The notes under the pieces are model-generated. The model had not been told where the DNA came from, ran no database searches, and saw only the letters and a list, made by a program, of their open reading frames with translations. This document shows positions 1-8,137 of a DNA stretch of 64,000 nucleotides, piece after piece. Position 1 is the first letter of the stretch. Every line of letters begins with the position of its first letter. A program made the position numbers and the translations under genes. The DNA is from Paramesorhizobium sp049065735 (GTDB lineage Bacteria; Pseudomonadota; Alphaproteobacteria; Rhizobiales; Rhizobiaceae): the NCBI RefSeq assembly GCF_049065735.1, contig NZ_JBAKHD010000005.1:248001-312000 (forward strand), given 5' to 3'.

Positions 1-726
1 GGCATTCCAGAACCGCCCGAACAGGCGATAGCGGCGGAATTGCTTTTCCCTGAGCACGACGATGGCGAGTCCGGCGAACATCAGGACGTTGGAGAGCGTC
101 GTGGCGAGCCCCGCGCCGACCACGCCCATGGCGGGAAAGCCGAGCTTGCCGAAGATAAGGCACCAGTCCATCAGCGCGTTGAACGGCACGGCGATGAGCA
201 CGACGATGGTGGCCCAGCCCGGCCGCTCAAAAGCCGTCACATAGGAGCGCAGGACGATATAGCCATAGAAGGGCAGGATGCTCCATTGCAGCGCGCGCAT
301 GTAGCGGCCCGCCTCATGGGCGAGGTCCGCCTTCTGGCCCATCAGCAGCAATATCTCTTCCGTGTGCCAGAGGATGAGCCAGAGCGGCAGGGAGATCATG
401 ATCGAAAGCCAGAGGCCCTGCCGCACGGTGCGCCTGACCTCGCGCACCGAATGGCGGTTGGTGCCCAGCTCCTTCGCCAGCATGGGCGAGGTGGCGAGCA
501 CCAGGCCCATGCCGAAGAACATCGGCGTGTAATAGAGGTTCGAGCCCAGCGCGCCGGCGGCAAGCGTATCCGGGCTCAGCCATCCCATCATCATGACGTC
601 GGTCGCCGTCATCGCCGTCTGCGCCAGGTTGGTGAGGATGATCGGCCAGGCGAGGGCCAGCATGGCGCGCGCCTCTTCCCAGAAGGAGTTGGCCTTGATC
701 AAGCGCGCTTCGGTCATGGGAGTCAT
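1..726 (-). CDS. MATE family multidrug/cation antiporter, partial (N-terminal 242 residues)
   Basis: The frame runs open to the left window edge, so only the N-terminal half of a usual 450-residue MATE protein is present. The start ATG at 726 gives MTPMTEARLIKANSFWEEAR, followed by hydrophobic helices including ALAWPIILTNLAQTAMTATD, the classic N-terminal MATE motif, then MMMGWLSPDTLAAGALGSNL. Members of the family (NorM/DinF) export organic cations or drugs in exchange for H+ or Na+ in the inner membrane. A second in-frame ATG lies at 717. The gene follows pncA on the same strand, separated by a strong hairpin, so it is probably transcribed separately. Family assignment is firm; substrate is unknown. 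Confidence 0.9.
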   Translation of the reverse strand, partial: MTPMTEARLIKANSFWEEARAMLALAWPIILTNLAQTAMTATDVMMMGWLSPDTLAAGALGSNLYYTPMFFGMGLVLATSPMLAKELGTNRHSVREVRRTVRQGLWLSIMISLPLWLILWHTEEILLLMGQKADLAHEAGRYMRALQWSILPFYGYIVLRSYVTAFERPGWATIVVLIAVPFNALMDWCLIFGKLGFPAMGVVGAGLATTLSNVLMFAGLAIVVLREKQFRRYRLFGRFWNA

Positions 727-771
727 TTATTCAAACCGCAAAAAGCCCGTCAGGGGGACGGGAGAAAATCA

Positions 772-867
772 GGGGAGTAGGGGAATAAGGGAATATGGGA
801 GTAAGGGGAATAAGGGCGAGGGGGACTTGTCCCCGTACTCCCTTACTCACCTATTCCCTTACTCCCC
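772..867. repeat. G-rich imperfect tandem/inverted repeat forming a long hairpin
   Basis: The left half is built from reiterated words of the form GGGGAGTA/GGGAATA and the right half holds their complements. Positions 772-787 pair with 852-867 (16 bp with one G-T), 799-807 with 840-848, and 821-826 with 829-834 (GGGGAC-TT-GTCCCC). It lies between the pncA stop and the MATE start, both read on the minus strand, so it could end pncA transcription. No clear U-tract is seen. Origin is unknown. Confidence 0.7.
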
Positions 868-1464
868 TTTCAATACGACGCCTCGCTCGCGCATTCGCGC
901 GGTCATCGTTGCCATGGAGCCGCCGAGATTGATGCCACGGCTGGCGTTGAGGAGCACCGTCACGCCGAAACCCTGCTCCACAGCGTCGAGCGCCGAATAG
1001 GCGACGCAGAAATCCGTGGCGAGGCCGGCCATAGTCAGGCGCTTTATGCCGCGTTCGCGTAAGTATCCTCCAAGGCCGGTGGGGGTGACGTGGTCGTTCT
1101 CGAAGAAGGCCGAATAGCTGTCCACCTCCTTGCGGAAGCCCTTGCGTATCACCAGCTCCGCGCGGGTCCAGTTGAGGCCGGGGTGGAATTCCGCGCCATG
1201 GCTGCCCTGCACGCAATGGCTCGGCCAGAGCGTCTGTTCGCCATAGGGCATTTCGACCGTCTCGAACGCCTGTTTGCCGGGATGGCTGATGGCGAAGCTG
1301 GAATGGCCTTCGGGGTGCCAGTCCTGCGTCAGGATGACATGGTCGAATTCGCGCATCAAGCGGTTGAGTTCGGGCACGATCTCGTCGCCGCCGCTGACAG
1401 CCAGCGCGCCGCCGGGGCAGAAATCATTCTGCACATCGATCACAACCAGCGCTTCCTCGGCCAT
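859..1464 (-). CDS. pncA: Nicotinamidase/pyrazinamidase
   Basis: 201-residue isochorismatase-fold amidohydrolase converting nicotinamide to nicotinate in NAD salvage; it also activates pyrazinamide in species where tested. The catalytic triad is visible as D10 (VVIDVQNDF), K108 (VIRKGF) and C153 (ATDFCV); metal ligands fall in QDWHPEGHSSF (D48, H50, H54) and near H83. The start at 1464 (MAEEAL) is preferred over an ATG 21 bp upstream because AGGAGG sits 5 nt before it. Length and motifs are normal. The stop lies inside the right arm of the long G-rich hairpin at 772-867. Confidence 0.95.
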   Translation of the reverse strand: MAEEALVVIDVQNDFCPGGALAVSGGDEIVPELNRLMREFDHVILTQDWHPEGHSSFAISHPGKQAFETVEMPYGEQTLWPSHCVQGSHGAEFHPGLNWTRAELVIRKGFRKEVDSYSAFFENDHVTPTGLGGYLRERGIKRLTMAGLATDFCVAYSALDAVEQGFGVTVLLNASRGINLGGSMATMTARMRERGVVLKGE

Positions 1465-1634
1465 CCTATCCTCCTCGCGACGCATTTTCTTTTTGAAAAA
1501 GACAGGTGCGCCAGAAACACGGTTTCGTCAACTGACAGCATGCCTCAGGAGGATTTTTGCATTGCCTTCGCCCGGTAAAGAAAGCTACGACATGCGGCCA
1601 GTTTCGAAATGCCCGCATGGGAGGAAAGAACGCC

Positions 1635-2324
1635 ATGAAACGCTCCGAAATCAACGAAATCATCCGCGAAAGCGACGCCTTCATCCGCTCCTTCGGCTAT
1701 GTCATGCCGCCTTTCGCCTATTGGTCGCCCGAGGAAATGAAGGCGCGCACGGCTGACGATGCGGCGGCGATCCGGGATGCGCGGCTCGGCTGGGACATCA
1801 CCGATTACGGCCAGGGCAAGTTCGCCGATCTCGGGCTCTTCCTCTTCACCACGCGCAACGGCAATGCGGAGGATTTGAAGAAGGGCACCGGCATGCTCTA
1901 TGCCGAAAAGATCATGATCTCGCGCAAGGACCAGCTTTCGCCGATGCACCGCCATATCGTGAAGGCGGAGGACATCATCAATCGCGGTGGCGCGACCCTG
2001 ACGCTGGAGCTCTTCAACTCGCTTCCCGATGGGAGCATCGATGAAGAAACGGACGTGACCGTGGCGACCGACGGGCGTCTGCGCACGCTGAAGGCGGGCG
2101 GGCTCCTGAAGCTTCAGCCGGGTGAGAGCGTCACGCTGCTGCCGGGCAATTGGCATGCCTTCTGGGGCGAGGGGGGCGACGTGCTGATCGGCGAGGTCTC
2201 GACGGTCAATGACGACCTGACCGACAATATCTTCCGCGAGAAGATCGGCCGCTTCTCGACCGTCGAGGAGGATGTCGCGCCTGTGCATCTGCTGGTGTCC
2301 GACTACGACAAATGGCTTGCCTGA
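1635..2324 (+). CDS. D-lyxose/D-mannose ketol-isomerase family protein
   Basis: 229-residue cupin-fold protein of the D-lyxose isomerase (YdaE-like) family, which interconverts D-lyxose/D-xylulose and D-mannose/D-fructose. The metal-binding cupin signature is visible as SPMHRHIVKAEDIINRGG (two histidines and E), a later LLPGNWHAFWGEGGDVLIGEVSTVNDD, and the NDDLTDN stretch. The start ATG at 1635 has GGAGGAAAG upstream; an open extension further 5' lacks a ribosome site. It is followed by a terminator and an aldo-keto reductase, which suggests a small sugar-metabolism neighbourhood, but the true substrate cannot be read from sequence. Confidence 0.85.
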   Translation: MKRSEINEIIRESDAFIRSFGYVMPPFAYWSPEEMKARTADDAAAIRDARLGWDITDYGQGKFADLGLFLFTTRNGNAEDLKKGTGMLYAEKIMISRKDQLSPMHRHIVKAEDIINRGGATLTLELFNSLPDGSIDEETDVTVATDGRLRTLKAGGLLKLQPGESVTLLPGNWHAFWGEGGDVLIGEVSTVNDDLTDNIFREKIGRFSTVEEDVAPVHLLVSDYDKWLA

Positions 2325-2342
2325 CGGTTTGCCGACATATCG

Positions 2343-2373
2343 AAGCCGGGTGCCATGCCCGGCTTTTCTTTTT
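2343..2373 (+). terminator. Rho-independent terminator of the sugar isomerase gene
   Basis: AAGCCGGG and CCCGGCTT arms around a 7-nt loop are followed by TTCTTTTTC. It lies 19 bp after the isomerase stop, with the next gene starting at 2397. Confidence 0.85.
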
Positions 2374-2396
2374 CAATCTATCTGGAGGAGTTTGCG

Positions 2397-3446
2397 ATGG
2401 GATGGGAACCGCGCGCTGAGCGCTATGAAACCATGAAATACAATCGCTGCGGATTGAGCGGCCTGCAGCTGCCGGCGATCTCGCTGGGGCTCTGGCACAA
2501 TTTCGGCGACGACACGCCGCATGCGACGAAGCGGGCGCTCTGCCGCACGGCGTTCGATCTGGGTATCAATCATTTCGACCTTGCCAATAACTACGGCCCA
2601 CCGCCCGGATCGGCTGAACTCGCCTTCGGGCAGATCCTGCGCGAGGATTTCAGGGGCTATCGCGATGAGCTCATTATCTCATCGAAGGCGGGCTATCGCA
2701 TGTGGCCGGGGCCCTATGGCGAATGGGGCAGCCGCAAATATCTCATCGCCAGCTGCGACCAGAGCCTGAAGCGGCTGGGCGTCGATTATGTCGACATATT
2801 CTATTCGCACCGCTTCGATCCCGAGACGCCGCTGGAGGAAACCATGATGGCGCTCGACCATATCGTGCGCTCGGGCCGGGCGCTCTATGTCGGCATCTCC
2901 TCCTATAATTCGAAGCGCACGCGCGAGGCGGCGGCGATCTTGAAGGAACTCGGCACGCCCTGCCTGATCCATCAGCCGAGCTATTCCATGATCAATCGCT
3001 GGGTGGAAGATGACGGGCTCATCGACACGCTGGAGGAGCTCGGTATCGGCTCCATCGTTTTCTCGCCGCTGGCGCAGGGGATGCTGACCACGAAATATTT
3101 GAAGGGTATTCCCGAGGACAGCCGCGCAGCGCAGGGCAAGTCGCTGCGGACGGAATTCCTCAACCCGGAGACCATCGAGCGCATTCGCGGCCTCAACGCC
3201 ATTGCCGAACGGCGCGGCCAGACGCTGGCGCAAATGGCGCTCGCCTGGGTGCTGCGCGGCGGCCGCGTCACCTCCGCGCTCATCGGCGCGAGCCGTCCGG
3301 AGCAGATCGAGGATTGCGTGAAGGCGCTGGAGAAGCTTGAATTCACCGAGGAAGAGCTGCGGGAGATCGACGCACTCGCCCGGGATGCCGACATCAATCT
3401 CTGGGCCGCTTCGGCAGAGCGGACAGGGCCGGCGCGCCAGCATTGA
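2397..3446 (+). CDS. Aldo/keto reductase, YghZ (L-glyceraldehyde 3-phosphate reductase) type
   Basis: 349-residue NADPH-dependent AKR. Family features seen are GLSGLQLPAISLGLW near the N terminus, the catalytic tetrad context NHFDLANNYGPPPGSAE (D and Y), SSKAGYRMWPGPYGEWGSRK (K), YSHRFDPETPLEE (H), and the cofactor region FSPLAQGMLTTKYL...SALIGASRPEQI. The long GYRMWPGPYGEWGS insert is typical of the E. coli YghZ/AKR14 branch that reduces L-glyceraldehyde 3-phosphate and methylglyoxal. The start at 2397 has GGAGGAG upstream. A perfect 12-bp hairpin follows the stop. Confidence 0.9.
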   Translation: MGWEPRAERYETMKYNRCGLSGLQLPAISLGLWHNFGDDTPHATKRALCRTAFDLGINHFDLANNYGPPPGSAELAFGQILREDFRGYRDELIISSKAGYRMWPGPYGEWGSRKYLIASCDQSLKRLGVDYVDIFYSHRFDPETPLEETMMALDHIVRSGRALYVGISSYNSKRTREAAAILKELGTPCLIHQPSYSMINRWVEDDGLIDTLEELGIGSIVFSPLAQGMLTTKYLKGIPEDSRAAQGKSLRTEFLNPETIERIRGLNAIAERRGQTLAQMALAWVLRGGRVTSALIGASRPEQIEDCVKALEKLEFTEEELREIDALARDADINLWAASAERTGPARQH

Positions 3447-3454
3447 TCATGTTT

Positions 3455-3488
3455 CCAGCCTGCCGCTGGGTGACTGGCGGCAGGCTGG
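3455..3488. terminator. Perfect 12-bp hairpin after the aldo/keto reductase
   Basis: Arms 3455-3466 (CCAGCCTGCCGC) and 3477-3488 are exact complements with a 10-nt loop. There is no downstream T-run, so termination is inferred from position (9 bp after the stop) rather than from a full intrinsic signal. Confidence 0.55.
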
Positions 3489-3490
3489 CC

Positions 3491-3507
3491 TTGGCAAAGT
3501 TTGCCAA
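3491..3507. promoter_or_regulatory. Candidate operator of the parDE toxin-antitoxin operon
   Basis: TTGGCAAA-G-TTTGCCAA is a perfect palindrome with 8-bp arms, ending 32 bp before the antitoxin ATG. A further TGCCATA half-site follows at about 3512. Ribbon-helix-helix antitoxins of the ParD class autorepress by binding such palindromes. The role is inferred. Confidence 0.6.
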
Positions 3508-3539
3508 AATATGCCATAATGCGGGAAAAGGAGATCGAT

Positions 3540-3791
3540 ATGGCGACGATGAACATTTCCCTTCCCGATCCAATGAAGGAATGGGTCGAAGCGCAGGCCG
3601 AAACGGGCCGTTATGCGAATGCGAGCGATTATGTGCGGGATCTTATCCGGCAGGATCAGGTGCGCAGAGAGAAGATCGCGAATATGCAGCGTGTCGTGGA
3701 CAGGGCTATTAAAAGCGGGGTCAGCACTATGACAATGGATGAGATTTTTGAAGAAGGGGTTAGGCGAGCTGGCATATCGCGCGATACCTAA
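3540..3791 (+). CDS. parD: Type II antitoxin, ParD family
   Basis: 83 residues. The N-terminal ribbon-helix-helix segment ATMNISLPDPMKEWVEAQ is followed by GRYANASDYVRDLIRQD, a clear ParD/CC2985-type signature, and a C-terminal tail (IKSGVSTMTMDEIFEEGVRRAG) of the kind that wraps the toxin. The ATG at 3540 is chosen because AAAAGGAG precedes it; an upstream TTG in frame lacks this. The toxin gene starts 2 bp after the stop. A perfect palindrome lies just upstream and probably serves autoregulation. Confidence 0.92.
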   Translation: MATMNISLPDPMKEWVEAQAETGRYANASDYVRDLIRQDQVRREKIANMQRVVDRAIKSGVSTMTMDEIFEEGVRRAGISRDT

Positions 3792-3793
3792 TC

Positions 3794-4090
3794 ATGGGGT
3801 ATCGTCTTTCATCCGAAGCAAAGGAAGACCTCATAGGTATAGCCGAGCAGGGCTCGAAACTATTCGGCTATGCGCAAGCCAAAAAATATTACCAGGAACT
3901 TAGAAGAACTTTTAAGCTGATCGCCACCAATCCCCGTATGGCGCGTGAGCGGCATGAGATTTCGCCGCCAGTACGTGTGCATCCGCACAAAGGGCATTTG
4001 ATAATTTACCGCATCGACGAGAATGGCGATGTTTTGATCCTCGCGCTGCGGCACGCCCATGAAGACTGGACGGGCGAGAGTGTTCAATAA
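3794..4090 (+). CDS. parE: Type II toxin, ParE/RelE superfamily
   Basis: 98 residues. YRLSSEAKEDLIGIAEQGSKLFG, YYQELRRTFKLIATNPRMARER and VHPHKGHLIIYRIDENGDVLILALRHAHEDW are the consecutive motifs of the ParE/RelE fold. ParE toxins inhibit DNA gyrase; RelE relatives cleave mRNA, and sequence alone favours ParE because of the ParD partner. It lies immediately downstream of parD and appears intact. GC content of the pair is lower than that of the flanking genes, consistent with horizontal mobility. Confidence 0.92.
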   Translation: MGYRLSSEAKEDLIGIAEQGSKLFGYAQAKKYYQELRRTFKLIATNPRMARERHEISPPVRVHPHKGHLIIYRIDENGDVLILALRHAHEDWTGESVQ

Positions 4091-4099
4091 GCGAAACCC

Positions 4100-4429
4100 T
4101 CAATCCACCTTCGTCACGGATTTCTTCTCATTGGCAATCAGCCAGAGATTGCGGACGTATATCAGCAGCCCCATGCCCTGGCCGGCGATGAAGACCGGGT
4201 CCTGGCGCTGGATGGCGTAGACGAGAAGCAGCGCGCCGCCGACGAGCGAGAAGAACCAGAAGGCGACCGGTACGACGCTGCGCTTGGCCTTTTCCGACGC
4301 GATCCATTGCACCACGAAGCGCATGCTGAAGCAGGCCTGCGCGACGAAGCCGAGGATCACCCAGGCGTCCAGCTGCTTGACGAAGACGTCGTGGAACCAG
4401 TCGGCGAGATGGGCGAATAGATCAGCCAT
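4100..4429 (-). CDS. Lipid-A-disaccharide synthase N-terminal domain (LpxB-N) small membrane protein
   Basis: 109-residue protein with three predicted membrane helices (residues about 22-45, 53-72, 78-98). The motif QACFSMRFVVQWIASEKAKRSVVPVAFWFFSLVGG is diagnostic of the LpxB-N domain family, which is small and stand-alone and is not the LpxB enzyme itself. It overlaps the upstream glycosyltransferase gene by 8 bp, a common pairing in which the two probably act together on an undecaprenyl-linked sugar or on lipid A. The exact function is not established for the stand-alone form. Confidence 0.88.
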   Translation of the reverse strand: MADLFAHLADWFHDVFVKQLDAWVILGFVAQACFSMRFVVQWIASEKAKRSVVPVAFWFFSLVGGALLLVYAIQRQDPVFIAGQGMGLLIYVRNLWLIANEKKSVTKVD

Positions 4430-5141
4430 GGGTAATTTCCGTCACATGCGGCACGGTTTTGCGGCGGCGGCGCAGCCACCACACGCCATAGAGATCGAGG
4501 ATGCCGCGCGCCGCGCGGTCGAGAATGCCATAATTGGATTTGCCATGGCGGCGCTCGCGATCCACCACATCGACATGGACGACGCCGTAGCCCTCGCGGA
4601 TCACCAGCGCGGGCAGATAGCGGTGCCAGCCGTCGAAGAAGGGCAATTGCCGAAAGAGGCTGGTATGCACGGCCTTGAGGCCGCAGCCGGAATCGCGCGT
4701 ATTGTCCTTGAGGATGGCGTTGCGCAGATTGTTGGCGAGCCGGGAGGAGATTTGCTTGAGCTTCGTGTCTGTGCGCTTCAGGCGCTGCCCGGCGGCGATG
4801 CCGGCAGATGGGCCGGCCTTGACGAGCGCGTCGGCAAGCTGCGGCAGATAGGCGGGGTTGTTCTGGCCGTCGCCATCCATGGTCACGACGATATCGCCCT
4901 TGGCTGCGAAGACGCCGGAGCGCACGGCGGCGCTCTGTCCGGCGGAGCGGTCATGACGGATATGGCGCAGCGGCAGGCCGGCCGCGATGCGCTTCGCCAG
5001 CACATCGCCGGTCGCGTCGGTGGAGCCGTCGTCCACGACAATCACCTCATAGGCGCGGCCCCGCATGGCAGCGTCCACCTCGTCGAGCAGGAAGGCGAGA
5101 TTGTCGGCTTCGTTCCGGCAGGGAATGACCACCGAGATCAT
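4422..5141 (-). CDS. Family 2 glycosyltransferase, dolichol-phosphate mannosyltransferase-like
   Basis: 239 residues. GT-A motifs are MISVVIPCRNEADNL, VDDGSTDAT, the DXD-like TMDGDGQNNP and RDSGCGLKAVHTSLF, followed by RRHGKSNYGILDRAARGI. This is the DPM1/ArnC-like branch that transfers a sugar to a polyprenyl phosphate at the cytoplasmic face. It lacks the C-terminal membrane helices of ArnC; the adjoining LpxB-N protein may supply membrane contact. The start at 5141 matches the beginning of conserved sequence; an in-frame upstream extension to 5219 looks non-coding. Confidence 0.88.
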   Translation of the reverse strand: MISVVIPCRNEADNLAFLLDEVDAAMRGRAYEVIVVDDGSTDATGDVLAKRIAAGLPLRHIRHDRSAGQSAAVRSGVFAAKGDIVVTMDGDGQNNPAYLPQLADALVKAGPSAGIAAGQRLKRTDTKLKQISSRLANNLRNAILKDNTRDSGCGLKAVHTSLFRQLPFFDGWHRYLPALVIREGYGVVHVDVVDRERRHGKSNYGILDRAARGILDLYGVWWLRRRRKTVPHVTEITHG

Positions 5142-5267
5142 GGTTCCAGTCAATATCCAAATCCTTCGGGATGCGGGGGTAAGTACCGCCCAGCCGAATA
5201 ATGCGCGGGTGAATAGCACCGAAAATAGCGCATTGCCACAGAAGAAGTTGGGAGTGAAGCAGGGGAG

Positions 5268-6917
5268 CTACCGTTTTTCCCTGATCTGCGTCAGCGTTTT
5301 TGCGGGGGTGATCGCCTCCGGATCGAGCCTGATCTCGATGATCGACGGTTTGCCGCTGGCTTTGGCGCGCAGGAAGGCGGGGCCGAAATCCTCGGTCCGT
5401 TCCACCGTTTCGCCATGGCCACCGTAGGCGCGGGCGAGGGCGGCGAAATCTGGGTTGCCAAGCCTGGTGCCCGAAACGCGCCCCGGATATTCGCGCTCCT
5501 GATGCATCCTTATGGTGCCGTACATGCCGTTGTTGATGACGAGCACGATGATCGGCCAGCCATATTGCACAGCTGTGGCGAAGTCCTGCCCATTCATAAG
5601 GAAGCAGCCGTCTCCCGCGAAGCAGACGACCATGCGGTCAGGATGGAGCGCCTTCGCGGCGACGGCGGCGGGGAGGCCGTAGCCCATCGAGCCGGAGGTC
5701 GGCGCGGCCTGCGTGCCATAGCGGCGGAAGCGGTGGAAGCGATGCAGCCAGGTGGCGTAATTGCCCGCGCCATTGGTCATGATGGCGTCTTCGGGCAGGT
5801 TCGCTTCGAGCCAGGCCATGATCGGGCCCATGGCGACCGCGCCGGGGCCGGTTTCAGGCGGTGTCGACCATTTCAGATAGGCGGCGTGGGCGGCAGACGC
5901 CTCGCCCGACCATGGCAGGGGGCCGAGGGGCGGCAACGCATCGGCAGCCTCCGCGAAGGCGTCGGGCGCGGCGTTGATGGCGAGGGCCGGGCGGTAGACG
6001 CGGCCCAATTCTTCCGGGTCGGGATGGATGTGCACCAGCTTCTGGCGCGGATAGGGGCTGTTGACAAGCGTATAGCCGGAGGAGGGAACCTCGCCGAACC
6101 TGCCGCCGACGAGCAGGATGAGATCGGCATTCTTTATCCGCTCGGCCAGTGCCGGATTGATGCTAAGGCCGATATCGCCGGCATAGTTCGGATGCAGGTG
6201 ATCAAACAGCATCTGGCGGCGGAAGGAGCAGCCGACGGGCAATTCCCAGCGCTCGGCAAAGCGGGTGATGCGGGCAACGGCTTGCGGGTTCCAGCGTGAG
6301 CCGCCGAGGACCATGAACGGCGTCTTCGCGGTTTCGAGCAGCGTGGCGAGATCCTTCATCGCGGCGGGAGAGGGCGCGGTTTCGACCGGCTTCCAGGATT
6401 GCGGAGCAGGGGCATCGGCCTCTTCGGTTAGCATGTCCTCCGGCAACGCCAGTACGACGGGGCCGGGCCTTCCCGACGTCGCGACCGCGAAGGCTCGGGT
6501 GATGAATTCGGGAATACGCGCGGGATCGTCGATTTCGGCGACCCATTTGGCCATGTCCGCGAAATGGCGGCGGTATTCTACCTCCTGAAACGCCTCGCGC
6601 TCGCGCGCATCGCGTGCGACCTGTCCGATGAACAGGATCATCGGGGTCGAATCCTGCATGGCGACGTGAACGCCGGGGGAGGCGTTGGTGGCGCCGGGAC
6701 CGCGCGTGACGAAGCAGATGCCGGGCTTGCCGGTGAGCTTGCCCCACGCCTCGGCCATCATCGCCGCACCGCCCTCCGCGCGACAGACGGTGACGGCGAT
6801 ATCGGCATCATAGAGCGCATCGAGCACGGCGAGATAGCTTTCGCCGGGCACGCAGAACAGCCGCTCCACGCCATTGGCGGCAAGCGCTTCGACGACCAAT
6901 TGTCCGCCGGTTTTCAT
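5268..6917 (-). CDS. Thiamine diphosphate-dependent enzyme, acetolactate synthase-like
   Basis: 549 residues with the three ThDP-enzyme domains: N-terminal PYR domain with the cofactor-activating E48 (CRAEGGAAMMAE), central domain from about 190, and C-terminal PP domain with the GDG...NN Mg-ThDP motif at 435-463. It is annotated in relatives as acetolactate synthase-like, but it has no regulatory subunit gene beside it and the partner genes are a CoA-transferase and a hydrolase, so branched-chain amino acid synthesis is unlikely. The arrangement recalls oxalyl-CoA decarboxylase with formyl-CoA transferase, but that identity is not supported by any specific motif. Its ATG overlaps the upstream stop (ATGA) and has GGGAGG upstream. 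Confidence 0.85.
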   Translation of the reverse strand: MKTGGQLVVEALAANGVERLFCVPGESYLAVLDALYDADIAVTVCRAEGGAAMMAEAWGKLTGKPGICFVTRGPGATNASPGVHVAMQDSTPMILFIGQVARDAREREAFQEVEYRRHFADMAKWVAEIDDPARIPEFITRAFAVATSGRPGPVVLALPEDMLTEEADAPAPQSWKPVETAPSPAAMKDLATLLETAKTPFMVLGGSRWNPQAVARITRFAERWELPVGCSFRRQMLFDHLHPNYAGDIGLSINPALAERIKNADLILLVGGRFGEVPSSGYTLVNSPYPRQKLVHIHPDPEELGRVYRPALAINAAPDAFAEAADALPPLGPLPWSGEASAAHAAYLKWSTPPETGPGAVAMGPIMAWLEANLPEDAIMTNGAGNYATWLHRFHRFRRYGTQAAPTSGSMGYGLPAAVAAKALHPDRMVVCFAGDGCFLMNGQDFATAVQYGWPIIVLVINNGMYGTIRMHQEREYPGRVSGTRLGNPDFAALARAYGGHGETVERTEDFGPAFLRAKASGKPSIIEIRLDPEAITPAKTLTQIREKR

Positions 6918-8092
6918 ATGTGTTCCTCCCGGTTCAATTCATCTAATACCTCTTGCGTGTGCTCGCCGAGGCGCGGCGAGGGGCGCTCATAGGTGAGCGG
7001 GCTTGCCGACATCAGAATGGGGCTGCGCACTGAAGGGATGGTGTTGCCGCGGCCATCAGGCAGATCGAGGCGCAGGCCGCGGGCGAGTATCTGCGGATCG
7101 GCGAACATCTCGCCGATGCGGTTGATCGGCCCGGCGGGAACACCATTCTCAACGCAGGCATAGAGCAGGTCGGCGCGGGTGCGCTTCGCCGTTTCAGCGC
7201 TGATCGCCGCCGTCAGCGCGGCGCGGTTTTCCAGCCTTGCGCGGTTGGTAGCGAAGCGGGGGTCTGCGGGGAAACTATCCAGCCCCAGGATTGAACAGAG
7301 GCGAGCGAACTGACCATCATTGCCGACGGCGAGGATCAGGTGGCCGTCTGATGTCGGCACCACCTCGTAGGGCGCGATGTTAGGATGCGCGTTGCCCATG
7401 CGGTTGGGGCTGTTGCCGCTCACGAGATAATTCATCGCCTGATTGGCCATCACGGCGGATTGCACATCGAACAGCGCCATGTCGATCCATTGGCCCTCGC
7501 CGGTTTTTAGTGCGTGGATAAGCGCCGCCTGAATGGCGGTCGCAGCGTAAAGGCCGGTGAAGATATCGGCGACGGCGAGGCCGACCTTCTGCGGCTCGCG
7601 GTCCGGTTCGCCGGTGACGGACATCAGGCCCGACATGCCCTGGATGATGAAATCATAGCCCGCCTGTTTCGCATAAGGACCGGTCTGGCCGAAGCCGGTG
7701 ATCGAGCAATAGATAAGGCGCGGGTTGAGCCTTTTCAGGCTTTCATAATCGAGGCCATATTTCGTGAGGCCGCCGACTTTGAAATTCTCGATCACCACAT
7801 CGGCGGTGCGGCAGAGGGCGCGGACGGTTTCCTGTCCCTCCGGCGTGGTGAAGTCGGCAGTGATCGACCGCTTGCCACGATTGCAGGAATGGAAGTAAGC
7901 GGCGGAGAGGTTTTCGCCATCCGCGCCGGTGACGAAGGGAGGCCCCCATCCGCGCGTCTCGTCGCCACCATCAGGGTTCTCGACCTTGATCACATCGGCG
8001 CCGAGATCGGCAAGAATCTGTCCGGCCCAAGGCCCCGCCAATACGCGCGCAAGTTCGATCACCCGGATACCGGAGAGAGGGGCTTTGGACAT
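6914..8092 (-). CDS. CaiB/BaiF family (class III) CoA-transferase
   Basis: About 392 residues. The class III signatures are LSGIRVIELARVLAGPWAGQILADLGADVIKVENP, RGKRSITADF, ADVVIENFKVGGLTKYGLDYE and YDFIIQGMSGLMSVTG; the catalytic aspartate is likely the D of GLAVADIFTG (about residue 176 from this start). These enzymes move CoA between carboxylic acids. The start at 8092 (MSKAPLSG) fits the family; in-frame ATGs at 8110 and 8125 are possible. The stop overlaps the next gene's ATG by 4 bp, so the CoA-transferase and ThDP enzyme are translationally coupled. The substrate is unknown; SUGCT-like or oxalate/formate use are possibilities only. Confidence 0.9.
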   Translation of the reverse strand: MSKAPLSGIRVIELARVLAGPWAGQILADLGADVIKVENPDGGDETRGWGPPFVTGADGENLSAAYFHSCNRGKRSITADFTTPEGQETVRALCRTADVVIENFKVGGLTKYGLDYESLKRLNPRLIYCSITGFGQTGPYAKQAGYDFIIQGMSGLMSVTGEPDREPQKVGLAVADIFTGLYAATAIQAALIHALKTGEGQWIDMALFDVQSAVMANQAMNYLVSGNSPNRMGNAHPNIAPYEVVPTSDGHLILAVGNDGQFARLCSILGLDSFPADPRFATNRARLENRAALTAAISAETAKRTRADLLYACVENGVPAGPINRIGEMFADPQILARGLRLDLPDGRGNTIPSVRSPILMSASPLTYERPSPRLGEHTQEVLDELNREEHI

Positions 8093-8137
8093 GGCGGCTT
8101 TCTCTTTCATGCTCTTTTCATTCACGCCCGGTTGCCA

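Noticed and set aside
5268..8092. Naming the ThDP enzyme and CoA-transferase as oxc and frc
   Set aside because: The pairing is suggestive but neither protein shows a motif specific for oxalyl-CoA chemistry.
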